DNA of 64,000 bases from Monosporascus cannonballus (GCA_004154925.1 QJNS01000118.1:178331-242330); one strand, 5' to 3'; shown: positions 37,081-48,757, numbered from the stretch's first letter. The notes: generated by a model not told the origin, from the letters alone. Translations and numbers: made by a program.

Positions 37081-39874
37081 ATATATAATAAAAAAATCAT
37101 ATATTTATAATTAATTTTAATAAAAACAAATTCAAAATATTAAAAATTACAAATATTAACTATATAAATATTATAAATTTTTTATTGAGAAAATTAAATA
37201 AAATTATAATATTAAAATAATTGTAATAAACGAATTTACAAAATATTAAAAATTATATACTTAAAGAGGTATTGAATTAAAAATGGTTTTTTCGTATATT
37301 AAAACATTTATACAAAAAACGAACGAATAAATTAAAAATTAATTAAACTTGCTGTAAAAATAATATTAAAACTTTATCTTCTTAAAAACCTTAATTAAAA
37401 GTAATAAAAATAATAACTTAATTATAAAATATAAATCTAAATTATGCGAATAGTTTATTTATTTTAAATAATATTTATTAGTTAATTTAAATCCTATTTT
37501 CGCTGTTATAATCCCGTTATCGTAAATATAATTATTATAAATCTTAGGCTAAATTAATTTAAGATCTACGTATATAACGTACGAACGTATTTATTAGAAA
37601 ACTAAAAACTTTAAAAAATATTTATCGATTATTTAATAAAATATCGAAATTCAGAAAGATTATTATTATATATAACGTTATATTTAATAGAAGAATTATG
37701 AATTAAAAAAACGTTCATTCTAGTGATAAGCAGAAGATTCGCAAATAAACTATATATTCTCGAATTTTTAGATTTAAAAAATCTAATTTTCGAAATATTT
37801 AACGCGAAAAATAACTTTTATAATAATTACAACATTTTCAAAATGGCAAATAATTTTCGTTTCGAATATAAAAATATAATAAATAATTACTTAAAAATTA
37901 GAATTCGAAAACAAAAGAATATATAGGTAAAGCCAGATTTAATCGTAAAATTTTAACTTTTAAAACTTTTTCCAATTCTGAAACAAATTTTAAAAAAACG
38001 CTTAAAAAACGTAACTTAATAATTAAATAAAAAATCGATTTATCGAAATGTTCATAAATTAATCGCAACGAAAAAAGAATTTAACAAAATGTTTCGAAAC
38101 ATATATTTAATAAAATTAATAAATAATTTACATAATTTATTAATATTTCAATTAAATTCGAAATGTTTATAAAAAAGATTGTCTAGTAATCAGTAAAATA
38201 TTACGCGTCAAACATTTAAAATAAAAAAGAATAAAAAATAGTAAATACTTAGTTGCAAAAATAAAATATTATAGAAACGGAAAAATCTTGACAATTTTAA
38301 AAACTATAACGTTTATACTGTAAAGGTTCTCGTAATTTACGAGAATAACGTAATATATTTTATCTTAAACCGAACTTAAAAAGGGCTTATTTATATATTT
38401 TTATTATTATAATATATAACAAAATAAAAGTATAAAAAATTATAATTGTTTTATATAATAATCGTAATAACAGTATTATAAAAAAACGCGGAAGGCTTTA
38501 AGGCTATATTAAATAAACTTAGAATTTATAAGAATTAACTAAAAACTAAACCGCCCAAATTTTAAAAGGATTTCGCTATATATTTTTTAAAAAGCATTTG
38601 TAAAAAAACGCTAAAAAACAAAAGTATATAAGAAATATAAAATATTAAAAGATATATTAATTACCTAAATCAAATTTAAGTTAATCTCTTTAAAATAAAT
38701 ATGTATATATGGATTCTATAAAGATAAATAATTAAAGTATTATAAATTACGTATTTACGTATATAATAATTCGTAAAAACTCGATTTAATTATTAATATA
38801 TATATTATTACGTTTGTGATTAAATTTGTTCGAATCACTATATTTATAATGGCTCAATTTAAGCTTAAAATCCGTTAATTTAACGCAATATAAATTTTTA
38901 AAAAAGGTTTACCTATAAAATAAATTCTCGCGATTTATATTTTTCTAAACAGTTTTACGTAAAACGCAATATACGCAAAGCTTAAAAGAATTTTATATAG
39001 AGTAAAAAATTTACTTGCATTATAAGATCGTAAATTTTTTTTCCTTTACAAAAATTAAAAGTTATATTATTTTTAAAAAAGCCGTATATATTTTATCATG
39101 AATAACGTAGATTTATTCTTATACTTTTATAAACGATGTATTATTTTTCTATTCCCGAATTTGCTAAAATAAAACTGATAAAATTATTTTAAAATAAAAA
39201 GAATTATACGAACTTAAAGGGTAAAAAAACGAAAGTTAATTTTTAGATATTCGAGTAATTTGAAATACATTTAAAAAGAAAGATTATTTTAATGTATAAT
39301 TCGTATATCGAAAAATTGTTATTTGTTTTAAATTAATAAATAACGTTTATATTCTTTTAACGCTTTTAAAATAAAAAAGCTTATGTTTAATACGAAAATA
39401 GCTGTTAAAAAACCTTATTGAAAACGCGTAAGCTTTATTTTATATATAATAATAATAATCTCCTTAAATATAACTTTGGTTATATTTTTGTTATTAGAAA
39501 TTTTTATTAATTCGTTCATTCAGTATATTATAATATTTAGTAAGCTAATTCATATTTTTTTTTCTATATATTTTTTAAAAATCGTATGCGAAAATATAAA
39601 TAAAAAAGTTTAAATTTTTATAATCGTTGAAAACGTATTATTCGCTAATAATCTCAAAATACGGCATTTTTGTCAAGGTTAAAGCATAATATTTTATAAA
39701 GAACCGGTTATATAAAAAGTCATTTTTTTAAAAATAAGATTTACCGTTAAGATTAAAATTAAATTCTTTATATTAAAGTATATAGTTAAAAGATAATACT
39801 TTTAAATGTTTATTTCTTAAATTTACGTTAAAATTAAGCGAAACTTAAAATATGTTTTACGATAATTAATAAAC
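37081..39874 (+). pseudogene. copia pol relic, middle piece (integrase linker, RT, start of RNase H)
   Basis: In the + frame around 39,085-39,180 the sequence reads YTFINDVLFFYSRI, the RIPed form of the copia RT catalytic block (YVDD). About 40 codons later MYNSYIEKL matches the usual copia W/QDSYIEK position. RNase H sequence begins near 39,600 (ENVLFANNLK... matching the DASFAD region) and stops at 39,874, where Gypsy-3 is inserted. Upstream, 37,560-37,720 fits the integrase C-terminal/linker region. The 67-codon frame at 37,723-37,926 is the longest stop-free remnant and is Asn/Ile/Phe-rich from RIP. Confidence 0.8.
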
Positions 39875-40270
39875 TGTTATGACCTAACGGTTTTGGCTTC
39901 CTATCAAACGGTTAGGGCTATAAAAAAAGCTAAATCCAACCCAAACCAAAACATCAAGTAACTGGCTCAAAGATCTCAAGGTGCCAAATATCTTAAGCTC
40001 TTTATGCTAGCAAAAGAACTCAAAAAGCTCAGAAAACTTAAAGGTTTCAGCCGCTTAAACGCCTCAAGCCAAAATAAAAATATATACTCTTATTATTTCT
40101 ATAATATAAATAATATTAATTTATAACAAAATATTGTTATCTAAAATACCTTTAATGTTACAAAACGTAATAACCTACTATATTTATTACTTAAATTCCA
40201 ATAATATTTTTATTAATATAAATTCGTATAACTCAAATTTAATCGTTAATTAAACCGTTCAATTGTTATA
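39875..40270 (+). repeat. Gypsy-3 5' LTR
   Basis: It starts TGTTATGACCTAACGG and ends AATTGTTATA (final TTACA mutated to TTATA). It aligns with 46,283-46,677 and less closely with the Gypsy-1 LTRs. Confidence 0.88.
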
Positions 40271-43200
40271 CGTTATAAATTTTTGTTTAATAATACTGTG
40301 AAACTCTAAACAATATCTTTTTAATTATCACATTAACTAATAAATAAAAAATTATCTTTTCAGCCGGAACTTTACTGCAACACAAAATCTAAAAACTTAA
40401 AAAACAAATTCAGCGGCTAATAAGCCAAATAACAACCATTCTAACTCGAATTATCGCATTAAAATACAAATCTAAAAAGCCTTATCATTATATAAAAAAA
40501 GGTTCCAAAATTTCCTTATTTAAGTATAATCATATCTTCGTTTTTAAAATTTAAATAAGCTCGTAAATAAAATTCTTCTTATAACAATGATCTTTACAAA
40601 AAATATTTTGAACTAATTTAAGCCGATAATAAAGAACTATCTAGAAAACACCGAAACCGATCAAAAAAAGTTATTAAAATTCTCTTTTCTAATTATACAA
40701 ACTTTAAGAAAGAATTAAAGGCTAATTTCAAAACCCTAAACGAAAAATAAACGGCGATATAACAAATTTTACAATTATAATAAAAAAAAGCTTACTTCGA
40801 AATACGTTATTAATTTTAAAAACATTATAACTAAAACAAAATATTTCGAATAACGAGAATAATAGTTTATTCAATATATTTTACCAAAATTTAAAACATA
40901 ACTTTAAAAAAATTATCAAACTTTTAAAATCCAAAACCTTAAATCGATACATTATCGAAACTATCAAAATTAACAACAAACTATACGAAAAACGCATGAG
41001 AAAAAAAACAATATACTCTAATACGAAGGCCAATCGACCAAATAGAGAAAAAAACACAACGTACTATTTATCTCATATAGTATAACACCGGAACTTATAA
41101 ATCTAGATACGGTTCAAAAACAAGATTAAAGCAAAATCTAATACTTTAATTACGAAAAAAATAAAATATAAGGCCTTCAAATACTAAGTACTTAAAAAAC
41201 TATAATAAAATAAATAAAAACCGGTATTTAAGAGATAATCCAAAAAGAAATCAAAAAAATAACAGTAAAACTATTAATATAATCCGGGCTAAATACGTGC
41301 CAGGCCTACTATAGCAAGAACTTCAACAAAAAATACGAAAAGCATAGAAACTAACTCAAAAAGTATCCTAGAAATAACAAAACGCTCTAACAAAATAATT
41401 TAAAAAAACATTAAAATTAAACTAGGAATATCTGCCCTAAACCTCCTAATAAATACGGTAAAATATACGTTATTTACTGTTATAAACAGGAATATCTTAA
41501 CTACGAAAAATAAAAATAATATATTTACTAAAAATATTACGTATATATATTACGAAAAATTCGACTTTCCAACTTAATCTAAAAATAACAAAAACTATAA
41601 ATAATAATGTTGGCATTTTCGATTTATAATCTCGAAAAACGACATTTATTAATTAACTGCGGCAAAAAACTGACCTAACTAAAAACAATACTCGTAGAGA
41701 AACCCCTTGTATTATTACAAATAATATAATTATCAAACGGAAAAAAATTTAATCCAGCATATTGTAAAAAAATGTTGCTAAAAGACAATTACAGATTTTC
41801 ATGTTTAACTGGCATTTATTAAAAACCCTGAAGAAAAATAGGCTTTAAAAAGAAAAATACAATACTTTATTCGAGAATTTTATTAGAAAAACGATAAATT
41901 ATAAAAGGACTAATAAAACATTATACATTATACAAAAACACAATTCGCTAAATAAGACAAGAAATTATAACAAAATTAAAAATAACTAATATTACTTAAA
42001 AAAGAATACGTCGACAATAACGATATCTATAGCAGCTTAACGCGTTATATAAGAAAATATTGCAATGTAGCTGGAGGCTTGTTGTATGCGCTCTTATAAG
42101 GTGGATATGAGTGCCCAAATCCCAATTAGACTTTGGAATTGTTGATCTTTTAGTCTTGTGATTAGCGTCGCACTCTCGTGTATCTCATAAATATAAATAA
42201 AACTCAACAAATTCGAACAGGAATTAAAAGAAAGAATTACGTGTAAAAAACCGCAAAGGAATAAAACTCAAAGAAATTTAAAAGAAAATATCTAAAAAAG
42301 CTTTAAACGCGATATTAAAAGCCGTTAATAATCTTATTATCTTTAGATATACGAATTAAAACATACTGATATCCTGCAATAATAAACTACAGAGCTTTAG
42401 ACGGAAATTATATTGCATCGAATATAGTTAATAAGTTTACATTATTATAGAAATACAAGTTAAAACTCTATACAATTACGAATATGGAAAGTTAAAAATT
42501 CGTTTACGATAATAGAAAATTCTTACGTAAAATTAATTATTTCGAAATTTTTATTCAAAAACGATACCAAATAATAAATTTCGATTTTATTCTACTTAAA
42601 AACTACGATATAATCTTAAGATTACTATAGATACGCCAATATAAAATCTTAATCGATGGAAAAATTAATTAAAAAAGATTTACCTTACTTTCTTTCGACA
42701 AATAAAAAAATATAAAATCTTAATATTCGATCGAAAATAACGACCAATATAAACATAAAAATACGACAAATATTTTACTACTCAAAAGAATAAAATAAAA
42801 AAATTACGAGTATTAAAAAAAATACGACGTATTATTGGCATTATTAAAGCAAAATTAAAGTAACTAAAAAGATTTGAAACAGAAGCCCTAAAAGTTAAAG
42901 ACTTTAATTAATATACTACTATAATATTACAAATATAAGCAGCTTTTTAGAAAAAAACTCGATAAGAACTTATTAAAACTAAAAAAATACAATTATAAAA
43001 TAATTCTTTGAAAAGATCTGTGACGAAATTTTATCTTATTTACAACCTTTATAAAACTAATTACGTGTTTTCAGAGAATATTTAGAAAATCGAACACAAA
43101 AAAATGAATTCGATTTTCGAAATTACTAATTGAATACCTAATATCTTTTATATCAAAGAAAAATAGGAAACTACGACTTATGATTAACTATTAGCAACTA

Positions 43201-45660
43201 AATAATATCACTATTAAAAATCGAATACCATTATCCTAAATTACAAAATTATAAAACAGATTTTATAGAATTAAATAGTTTATAATATTTAACCTAAAAA
43301 ATGGATATAACATTATTAAAATCAAAAAAGATGTAAATAAAAATTATTTTTCAAAACGAAATACGGAATTTTTAAATACATAGTTATACTAATACAATTT
43401 ACAAATATATTAATAACTTTTCAATAAATAACAAATTATATATTACGAACATACTTCGATATTTTTATTATATATTACTTTAACAATAATGTAATCGTTT
43501 CGAAAATGGAAAAAGTATATATAAAACACGTTCGTAAAGCTTTTCAAATTTTATAAAACGCAAGGCTGTTAATTAACGCAAAAAAAAAGTTAATTTGATA
43601 TCTATAAAATAAAATATCTAAAATATATTATTACTCTAAAATATATTAAAATAAACTCTAAAAAGATTACAATAGTTATAAAATAGTAAACACTAATTAC
43701 GGTTAAAAAAGTACAAGTATTTTTTAAATTTGTCAATTACTATAGGAGATTTATTCTAAATTTCAATAAAAAAACTATATCTTTAATTAATCGTATAAAA
43801 AGGTTCAGAAAAACGCTCGAAATAAAAAAGTATTTCAAGAAATCAAGAATATAATTATTAACGAACGAATACTAATTATATACGATCTAATTCGCTTGAT
43901 TAAACTGAAAACCAATATTTTAAATTATATTTTATTATATTCTGCTTATATAAATTAAAAGAAGCTGAACTTAATTACAGCATTTCAGATAAAAATTTAT
44001 AGCTATTATTATGGCCTTTAAAGAGTTTAAACATTTCTTGAAAAATGTTTATCAAATTAAAATTTATACGGTTTATTAAAATTTTACCCGTTTTACTACG
44101 ACTAGAGACCTTATAAAACGATAATTAAAATACGTAAAAAAATTAGCAAACTTCGATTTCGTTATTATCTATATAAAAAGCTTAAAAAACGCCAAAGCCA
44201 ATACCTTAAGCAGATAAGCAAACATCGAAAAAAGATTAATCAAAATTAACCATATAATTTTTAATATTATTATAAAAGATATTTACGTTTATAACAGATT
44301 GCGATAATTTAGACAATACCCTTTAAAACGCATTAAAAAATCTACTAATATAATAACGGTTTCCTAAAAATTTAAAACATAAATAAAATACAAATTTCAG
44401 AAAAATACCAAAAAGATTTAATACGAAGAATATACGAATATTAGTTATAAAATATCTAAGAATCTATAAAACTCTAAAACGGCTTTAACGTATATATTAT
44501 ATTTCAAAAATAAAATTAATCACTCAAAAAGTTCGAAAATAATGTAATCTGTATAATATAACTAAGGTACGACGATATAAACCTTATAGAAAATTACAAC
44601 TACTACTAATTTTAAAAGAATTATAAAACTTAATTATTATGAATTTTATTATTAAACTTCCTTTATCCAAAAGTCCAGCGATAGAAATATATTATAATAG
44701 TATTTTCGTAATTATTAATAAATTTACGAAATTTGCTTACTTTTTACTTTATTAAAAAATATTAACGCCGAACAAATAATATGCATTTTTTTCAAAAACA
44801 TTTTTTATATATACGGATTATCATATAAAATTATTTTTAAAAAAGATTTACGTTTATCTTAAAGTTTTAATAAAACCTCATAATATAGATCGGCTTAAAT
44901 TACAAATTATCTAATGCGTTTAAAGTTTAAACAAATAAACAAATAAAATAATTAAATTCAACGTTAAAACCTTATTTATAATATTACATTAATTAAAATA
45001 AAAATGATTAGGTTAAAAATTTATTTACGACTTAATTAACATGTAACATTAATTATTATAAAAGCATTAAAATAACCCCAGTAAACGCTAATTTCAGTTT
45101 TATACTAAACGTTTATAAAGATACGTAGAACGGATTTATTAACTTTAAAATAATCCTTACGTTAAAACAACTTATATAGCTATATTTTAAAAAAAGATAA
45201 AAACAGAATTAAAATTCGTATATAACAAGATAAATAAATATTATAATTAAAAACGGTTAAAGGCATTAACTTGCGAAAAAAGGAAAATAATATATCTTGC
45301 TACAAAAACAATTTAAACAAAAGTACTTAAGAAAAATCTCGATTTCAAATATATCGGTCTATATAAAATCACTAAGAAAATTTCAAAAAACAATTACCAA
45401 TTAGAACCTTTGCCAAAAGTCAAATTCTATCCAATTTTCTATATTTTCTTATTTAAGTTAACAGCAGAAACTACAAGAGTATATATAATACAACACGACG
45501 TAAAAATAAAAAATAAATAAATATATAAGGCGGGGAAAATACTAGATATACAAAAAAGCGAATTTATCTAGTATTTAATTAAATAAAAAAAGTATTCGAA
45601 TTTCGAAAATATCTAAGATTTAGCTAAAAATCTTATAAATACTTAACGCCTATTAAAAGA
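40271..45660 (+). pseudogene. Gypsy-3 gag-pol relic
   Basis: It is colinear with 4,665-10,150 of Gypsy-1. Reverse transcriptase lies at about 43,000-43,600, with the GLTNAP-type block near 43,375 and a mutated YxDD block near 43,460. The integrase core is at about 44,690-44,960. A chromodomain relic lies near 45,520-45,650. Stops are mainly TAA and TAG. It cannot encode active proteins. Confidence 0.82.
42061..42188. mobile_element. 128-nt un-RIPed insertion with 6-bp duplication in Gypsy-3
   Basis: The aligned Gypsy-1 sequence passes straight through this point, so the segment is an insertion. It is flanked by AAATAT on both sides (42,055-42,060 and 42,189-42,194), and Gypsy-1 has a single corresponding site. 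Composition is balanced. No terminal inverted repeats are visible, and there is no A-tail. Near its right end, TAGTCTTGTGATTAGCG followed by CACTCTCGTG resembles the D-arm/A-box and anticodon loop of a tRNA 5' half, but no matching 3' half follows. It could be a SINE-like or MITE-like fragment. Confidence 0.6.
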
Positions 45661-45879
45661 TTTTTATCAGTAACGGCGGGCGCGCTTTAATAAACAGTTA
45701 ACTAATTAATAACTAGGATATGGAGCTAGTTGACCGCAACTTATATTAATATAATAGTTATAACGGCAATCTTTAATTATTTTTATTTTTTAAGTGCTTA
45801 AATTTCTTTATAATTTCGGTATGTTTAATACTATAACAAAGTATTTCGATATTACGGCGACGAAATAATCGTTTTTGTT

Positions 45880-46191
45880 TTTGTAAACGGTCTAGTTTAT
45901 TGGCAGCAATTTACAACGTTTTACGAATTTACTTTTCTTTACGCTTTAAACGATTTTCTTCGTTTAAAAGTTTTTAGTGCTTAATTTTAAAAAATCGAAA
46001 ATATCATAAGGGCCGCTATAATAAATATATCGCGTACATTTTAAAAACCTTCAAGCAATCTTATATTTCGCATCTTTTTTCTTACAACGAAAACAAACAG
46101 ATATTTTAAAATCAAAATATTTAATACGTTTTAAAAGAATAAAAACATTAATACGCTTACGAAAACGAGATTTTTTAACATAACCCGACAT
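45880..46191 (-). pseudogene. Gypsy-3 antisense Cys-motif/coiled-coil frame
   Basis: The ATG at 46,191 opens MSGYVKKSRFRKRINVF, then LLKRIKYFDFKISVCFRCKK and DAKYKIA before a TGA at about 46,051. Beyond the stop, the same frame continues RFLKCTRYIYYSGPYDIFDF and a Lys/Ser-rich helical tail to about 45,880. The paired CxxC motif (CFRC) and a second KCTRY (probably formerly CxxC) give a small zinc-binding look, and the tail looks like a coiled coil. The counterpart in Gypsy-1 is split by the solo LTR. It lies opposite to pol, between the chromodomain and the 3' LTR. Its function is unknown. Confidence 0.55.
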
Positions 46192-46282
46192 AATAAATAT
46201 AAAAAAAGAAAAGTTATTTACTAGAATTAACAAACAAATAATTTGATTTTTAAGGATAAAAATTCTGAAACGGAAAAAATCG

Positions 46283-46677
46283 TATTATATCTTAACGGTT
46301 TTAACTTCCTTATAAACGGTTAAGGCTATAAGAAAAGCTAAATCTAATCTAAGCCAAGATATTACGTAATTAGCTTAAAGATTTTAAGATGCTAAGTACT
46401 TTAAACCCTTTACACTAGTAAAAAAACTTAAAGAGCTTAAAAGCCTTAAGAACTTAAACCGTTTAAGCATTTTAAGCCAAGATAAAAATATATACGTTCA
46501 TTATTTCCATAATATAAATAACATTAGCTTATAATAAAACATTGTTACCTAAAACGCTTTTAATATTACGAGACGTAATAACTTATTATATTCATTACTT
46601 AGATTTCTACTATATTTCTACTAATAAAACTCGTACGATTTGAGTTTAATCGTTAGTTAAACCGCCTAGCCGTTACA
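46283..46677 (+). repeat. Gypsy-3 3' LTR
   Basis: It starts TATTATATCTTAACGG (TG mutated to TA) and ends CCGTTACA, immediately followed by the duplicated target TAAAC. Confidence 0.88.
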
Positions 46678-46682
46678 TAAAC

Positions 46683-46890
46683 GATTAAGTTAATAATTTT
46701 AAAAAAACGAAAATATTATGATTAAATTACGTTACGTCGATACTTAAAATATATAAATACGTTAAAAAATTAAGTAAAAAATCATTTAATATAACTTACT
46801 TACTTATAATGCAAATATTTACTAACAGATTAACGAAAATATTTTTAAATAATAATTCAAATATTTTAAATTGTTTTTTAATTTGCAGAA
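46683..46890 (+). pseudogene. copia RNase H C-terminal relic, resumed after Gypsy-3
   Basis: The copia frame interrupted at 39,874 resumes here. It reads KTKILxLxYVTSI, then KKLSKKSFNITYLLT, which fits the RNase H tail (a TKHIDI-like segment, then F-x-x-x-Y-L-P/S-T). It ends near 46,890. Together with the matching TAAAC duplication, this proves Gypsy-3 landed inside copia pol. Confidence 0.75.
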
Positions 46891-47735
46891 TTTAGGGTAA
46901 ATATTATCGAAAAATAGCAATAGCAAAAATAATAAAATATATAATTTTATTAGATTTTAAGTCTTTTAAGCAAATTTTCTTTAAAAAATAACGAAAATAT
47001 TATTATTATTGTCGTTATTAACTTAATAACAGATTTACGATTTTCTTAACCAAAGTAAGTATGCGCGTACTTATAGCAACCGCGCCCATAGTGAAGTGAG
47101 ACAGAGTGTTACGCTCATAATCAGTCTCGGCTAATTAGAAAGCCTAAACCTCACACGTATATTAAGAAGTTCTTTTTCGCTATAAGTTTAACCCCAATAA
47201 TATAACTATTACAACTATCACTCATTATGTTTTTCAAAGCTTCAGTTATCAAAATTCAACACTATTAATATCGTCGGATTAAGTTCTTTATTTCGGCAAT
47301 CTCTTTCTATATTATAACATAGCTTGTTCATCTGCACTGATTAGGATCAACTCTTTCTATCCTAATTCAATAGGCGTAATTACGACCGCCGGTACGGTAA
47401 ATGTAAATACTGGCTGGTTTTTTTTTCCTGCTTTTATTATTACTTTTACTTTTCCTCGTAAAAAATGCGTACAGTTATATACAAACGGCGGATTTTCTAT
47501 TATATAATAAATACTTTTTCTAAAACATACGAATAAAATAAAATAAGTAAAAAAAAATTATAGTAAGGTTAATATTAGCCATAAAGGCCGTTATTAGACG
47601 AACGCTAAACGGTCGAACAAAAATAAAGTTAATTAACAGTTAATAAAAAAAGAAATTCTTAAATATTAGAAAAATACGTATATCGGAATATAAATATGCC
47701 TTAAGATATAACACTAGTAATAACTATTTATAGTA
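46891..47735. other. unassigned sequence between copia pol and 3' LTR, partly un-RIPed
   Basis: Copia elements normally have only a short tail after RNase H. Here about 1.7 kb intervenes before the 3' LTR. The part at 47,045-47,420 has distinctly higher GC and fewer RIP-type sites than the rest (for example GAAGTGAGACAGAGTG at 47,092-47,107). No frame or LTR pair is convincing. It may be another small insertion. Confidence 0.4.
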
Positions 47736-48062
47736 ACGTCGAAATATTCGCCAACATTCCTGTTCCCAAACGCGGAACGTAAGTATCCCAGATACAGCTT
47801 AGCATAACGCGCGCCACGTGCTGGACGCGTACGCTGGCGGTTAATCGCCGGAATAGCAAACGCGAAAAGCATAGGCGCGGCAAAAACGGGCGTAAGCGCA
47901 GATATAACGGGCGCAAAAGTAAGTACGAACGCGGTTATTACGGCGGCGGTAGCGTCAGCAGCTGCGGCGACGGTATCGATATATACGTAGCGCGTTTCAT
48001 AAACGGGAGCGGCGGCCGCAAATTACGCGGCAAAAATACAACGAAACATTTTATTACGATTA
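47728..48062 (-). pseudogene. Ala-rich secreted/wall-protein-like relic in a CpG-rich island
   Basis: On the - strand an ATG at about 48,048 reads MFRCIFAA, a TAA (Gln codon by RIP would fit), then FAAAAPVYETRYVYIDTVAA and an Ala/Val/Thr/Phe-rich run, ending in a basic segment RQRTRPARGAR. The frame is otherwise open to about 47,728. A hydrophobic Ala-rich start followed by APVYETRYVYI resembles the N-terminus of fungal secreted or GPI-anchored wall proteins. Local GC is high because GCG, GCC and CGC codons survive RIP. It lies antisense to copia and inside its LTR boundaries. Identity is not established. It could also be part of an unrecognised transposon. Confidence 0.4.
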
Positions 48063-48570
48063 TTATTAATAAATTTATATAAAGTTATCTAAGGACAAAA
48101 TATATTTGCGTTATTATATATATTATAATTAATAATAACTCTATCTAATAATTATATATTTAATAATTTATAACATATATAAAATAAACGTAAAAAATAA
48201 AAAAAAACTTAATAATAATAATATTAATAATTTTAATAATTTTATATTAATCATTAATATCGCAAAGATTTTTCTTTAACTTAAAGCATTTACGAAATTA
48301 TTATACGAACGAAAAAAAAGTTTTTAATATACAAAATTAATTAAAAATAAACGCGCAAAATATAAAACACAAACTTATTATTATAATAATTATTATTGCG
48401 GCAATAATAAGAAAATACCATATAATAATATTTTTTCTTTATATGCCTAATATATATACGTCTTATTTTTTATTAATTAAATTAATTAATTACGTTATTT
48501 TTTATTATTACGATTATAAAAACTATAATAAGCCAATTTAAAGAAATATCTTTATTTTATCTAAGGGGTA
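48063..48570. other. RIPed copia 3' untranslated region
   Basis: AT-rich, with no frame. It ends in the purine-rich tract CTAAGGGGTA directly before the 3' LTR. Confidence 0.5.
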
Positions 48571-48757
48571 TGTCGTAAAATAGAGGTATTTATATTAGTC
48601 ACCAAGCTCCCAGAACCCCGGAAAAACCTTATTCCGGCGCACCCACAGCATATAGAGAGTTTCTTAGCCATCGTTCGCTAGAGCTCAATTCTAGAGAGAC
48701 AATTATCACTTCTTACACTCTATGTTACCTTATCTACCGATCAGCTTAACTGTCACA
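48571..48757 (+). repeat. copia 3' LTR
   Basis: It is 187 nt and aligns gap-free to the 5' LTR. Its outer (right) half retains the C and G bases lost from the 5' copy, while its inner (left) end is the more mutated one. It ends AACTGTCACA. Confidence 0.9.

Larger units (their letters stand above)
39875..46677 (+). mobile_element. Gypsy-3: RIP-degraded chromodomain Ty3/gypsy element nested in copia RNase H
   Basis: Its LTRs are 39,875-40,270 and 46,283-46,677, about 396 nt each. It is flanked by a perfect 5-bp target duplication, TAAAC at 39,870-39,874 and at 46,678-46,682. The element is 6.80 kb, colinear with Gypsy-1 and evidently the same or a sister family. Relics run gag, protease, RT, integrase, chromodomain on the + strand, followed by the antisense Cys-motif frame on the - strand. 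It carries one un-RIPed 128-nt insertion at 42,061-42,188. Confidence 0.93.
27473..48757 (+). mobile_element. RIP-degraded Ty1/copia retrotransposon, expanded by two nested gypsy insertions
   Basis: Two direct 187-nt LTRs (27,473-27,659 and 48,571-48,757), both TGTCGT...GTCA(C/T)A, bound the whole AT block. A purine-rich tract (TAAGGGGTA) sits just before the 3' LTR, as for a polypurine tract. Internal copia sequence survives in three pieces: 27,660-29,729, 37,081-39,874 and 46,678-48,570. The reverse transcriptase and RNase H relics in pieces two and three are on the + strand and have copia features. The flanking 5-mers TAAGC (27,468-27,472) and TTAGC (48,758-48,762) match at four of five bases, so the target duplication is only tentative. 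Without the insertions the element is about 7.1 kb, somewhat long for copia because about 1.7 kb of extra sequence follows pol. Confidence 0.85.

Noticed and set aside
46051..46233. 60-aa - strand frame as a standalone host gene
   Set aside because: It is the N-terminal part of the Gypsy-3 antisense frame. It has a counterpart at the same place in Gypsy-1.
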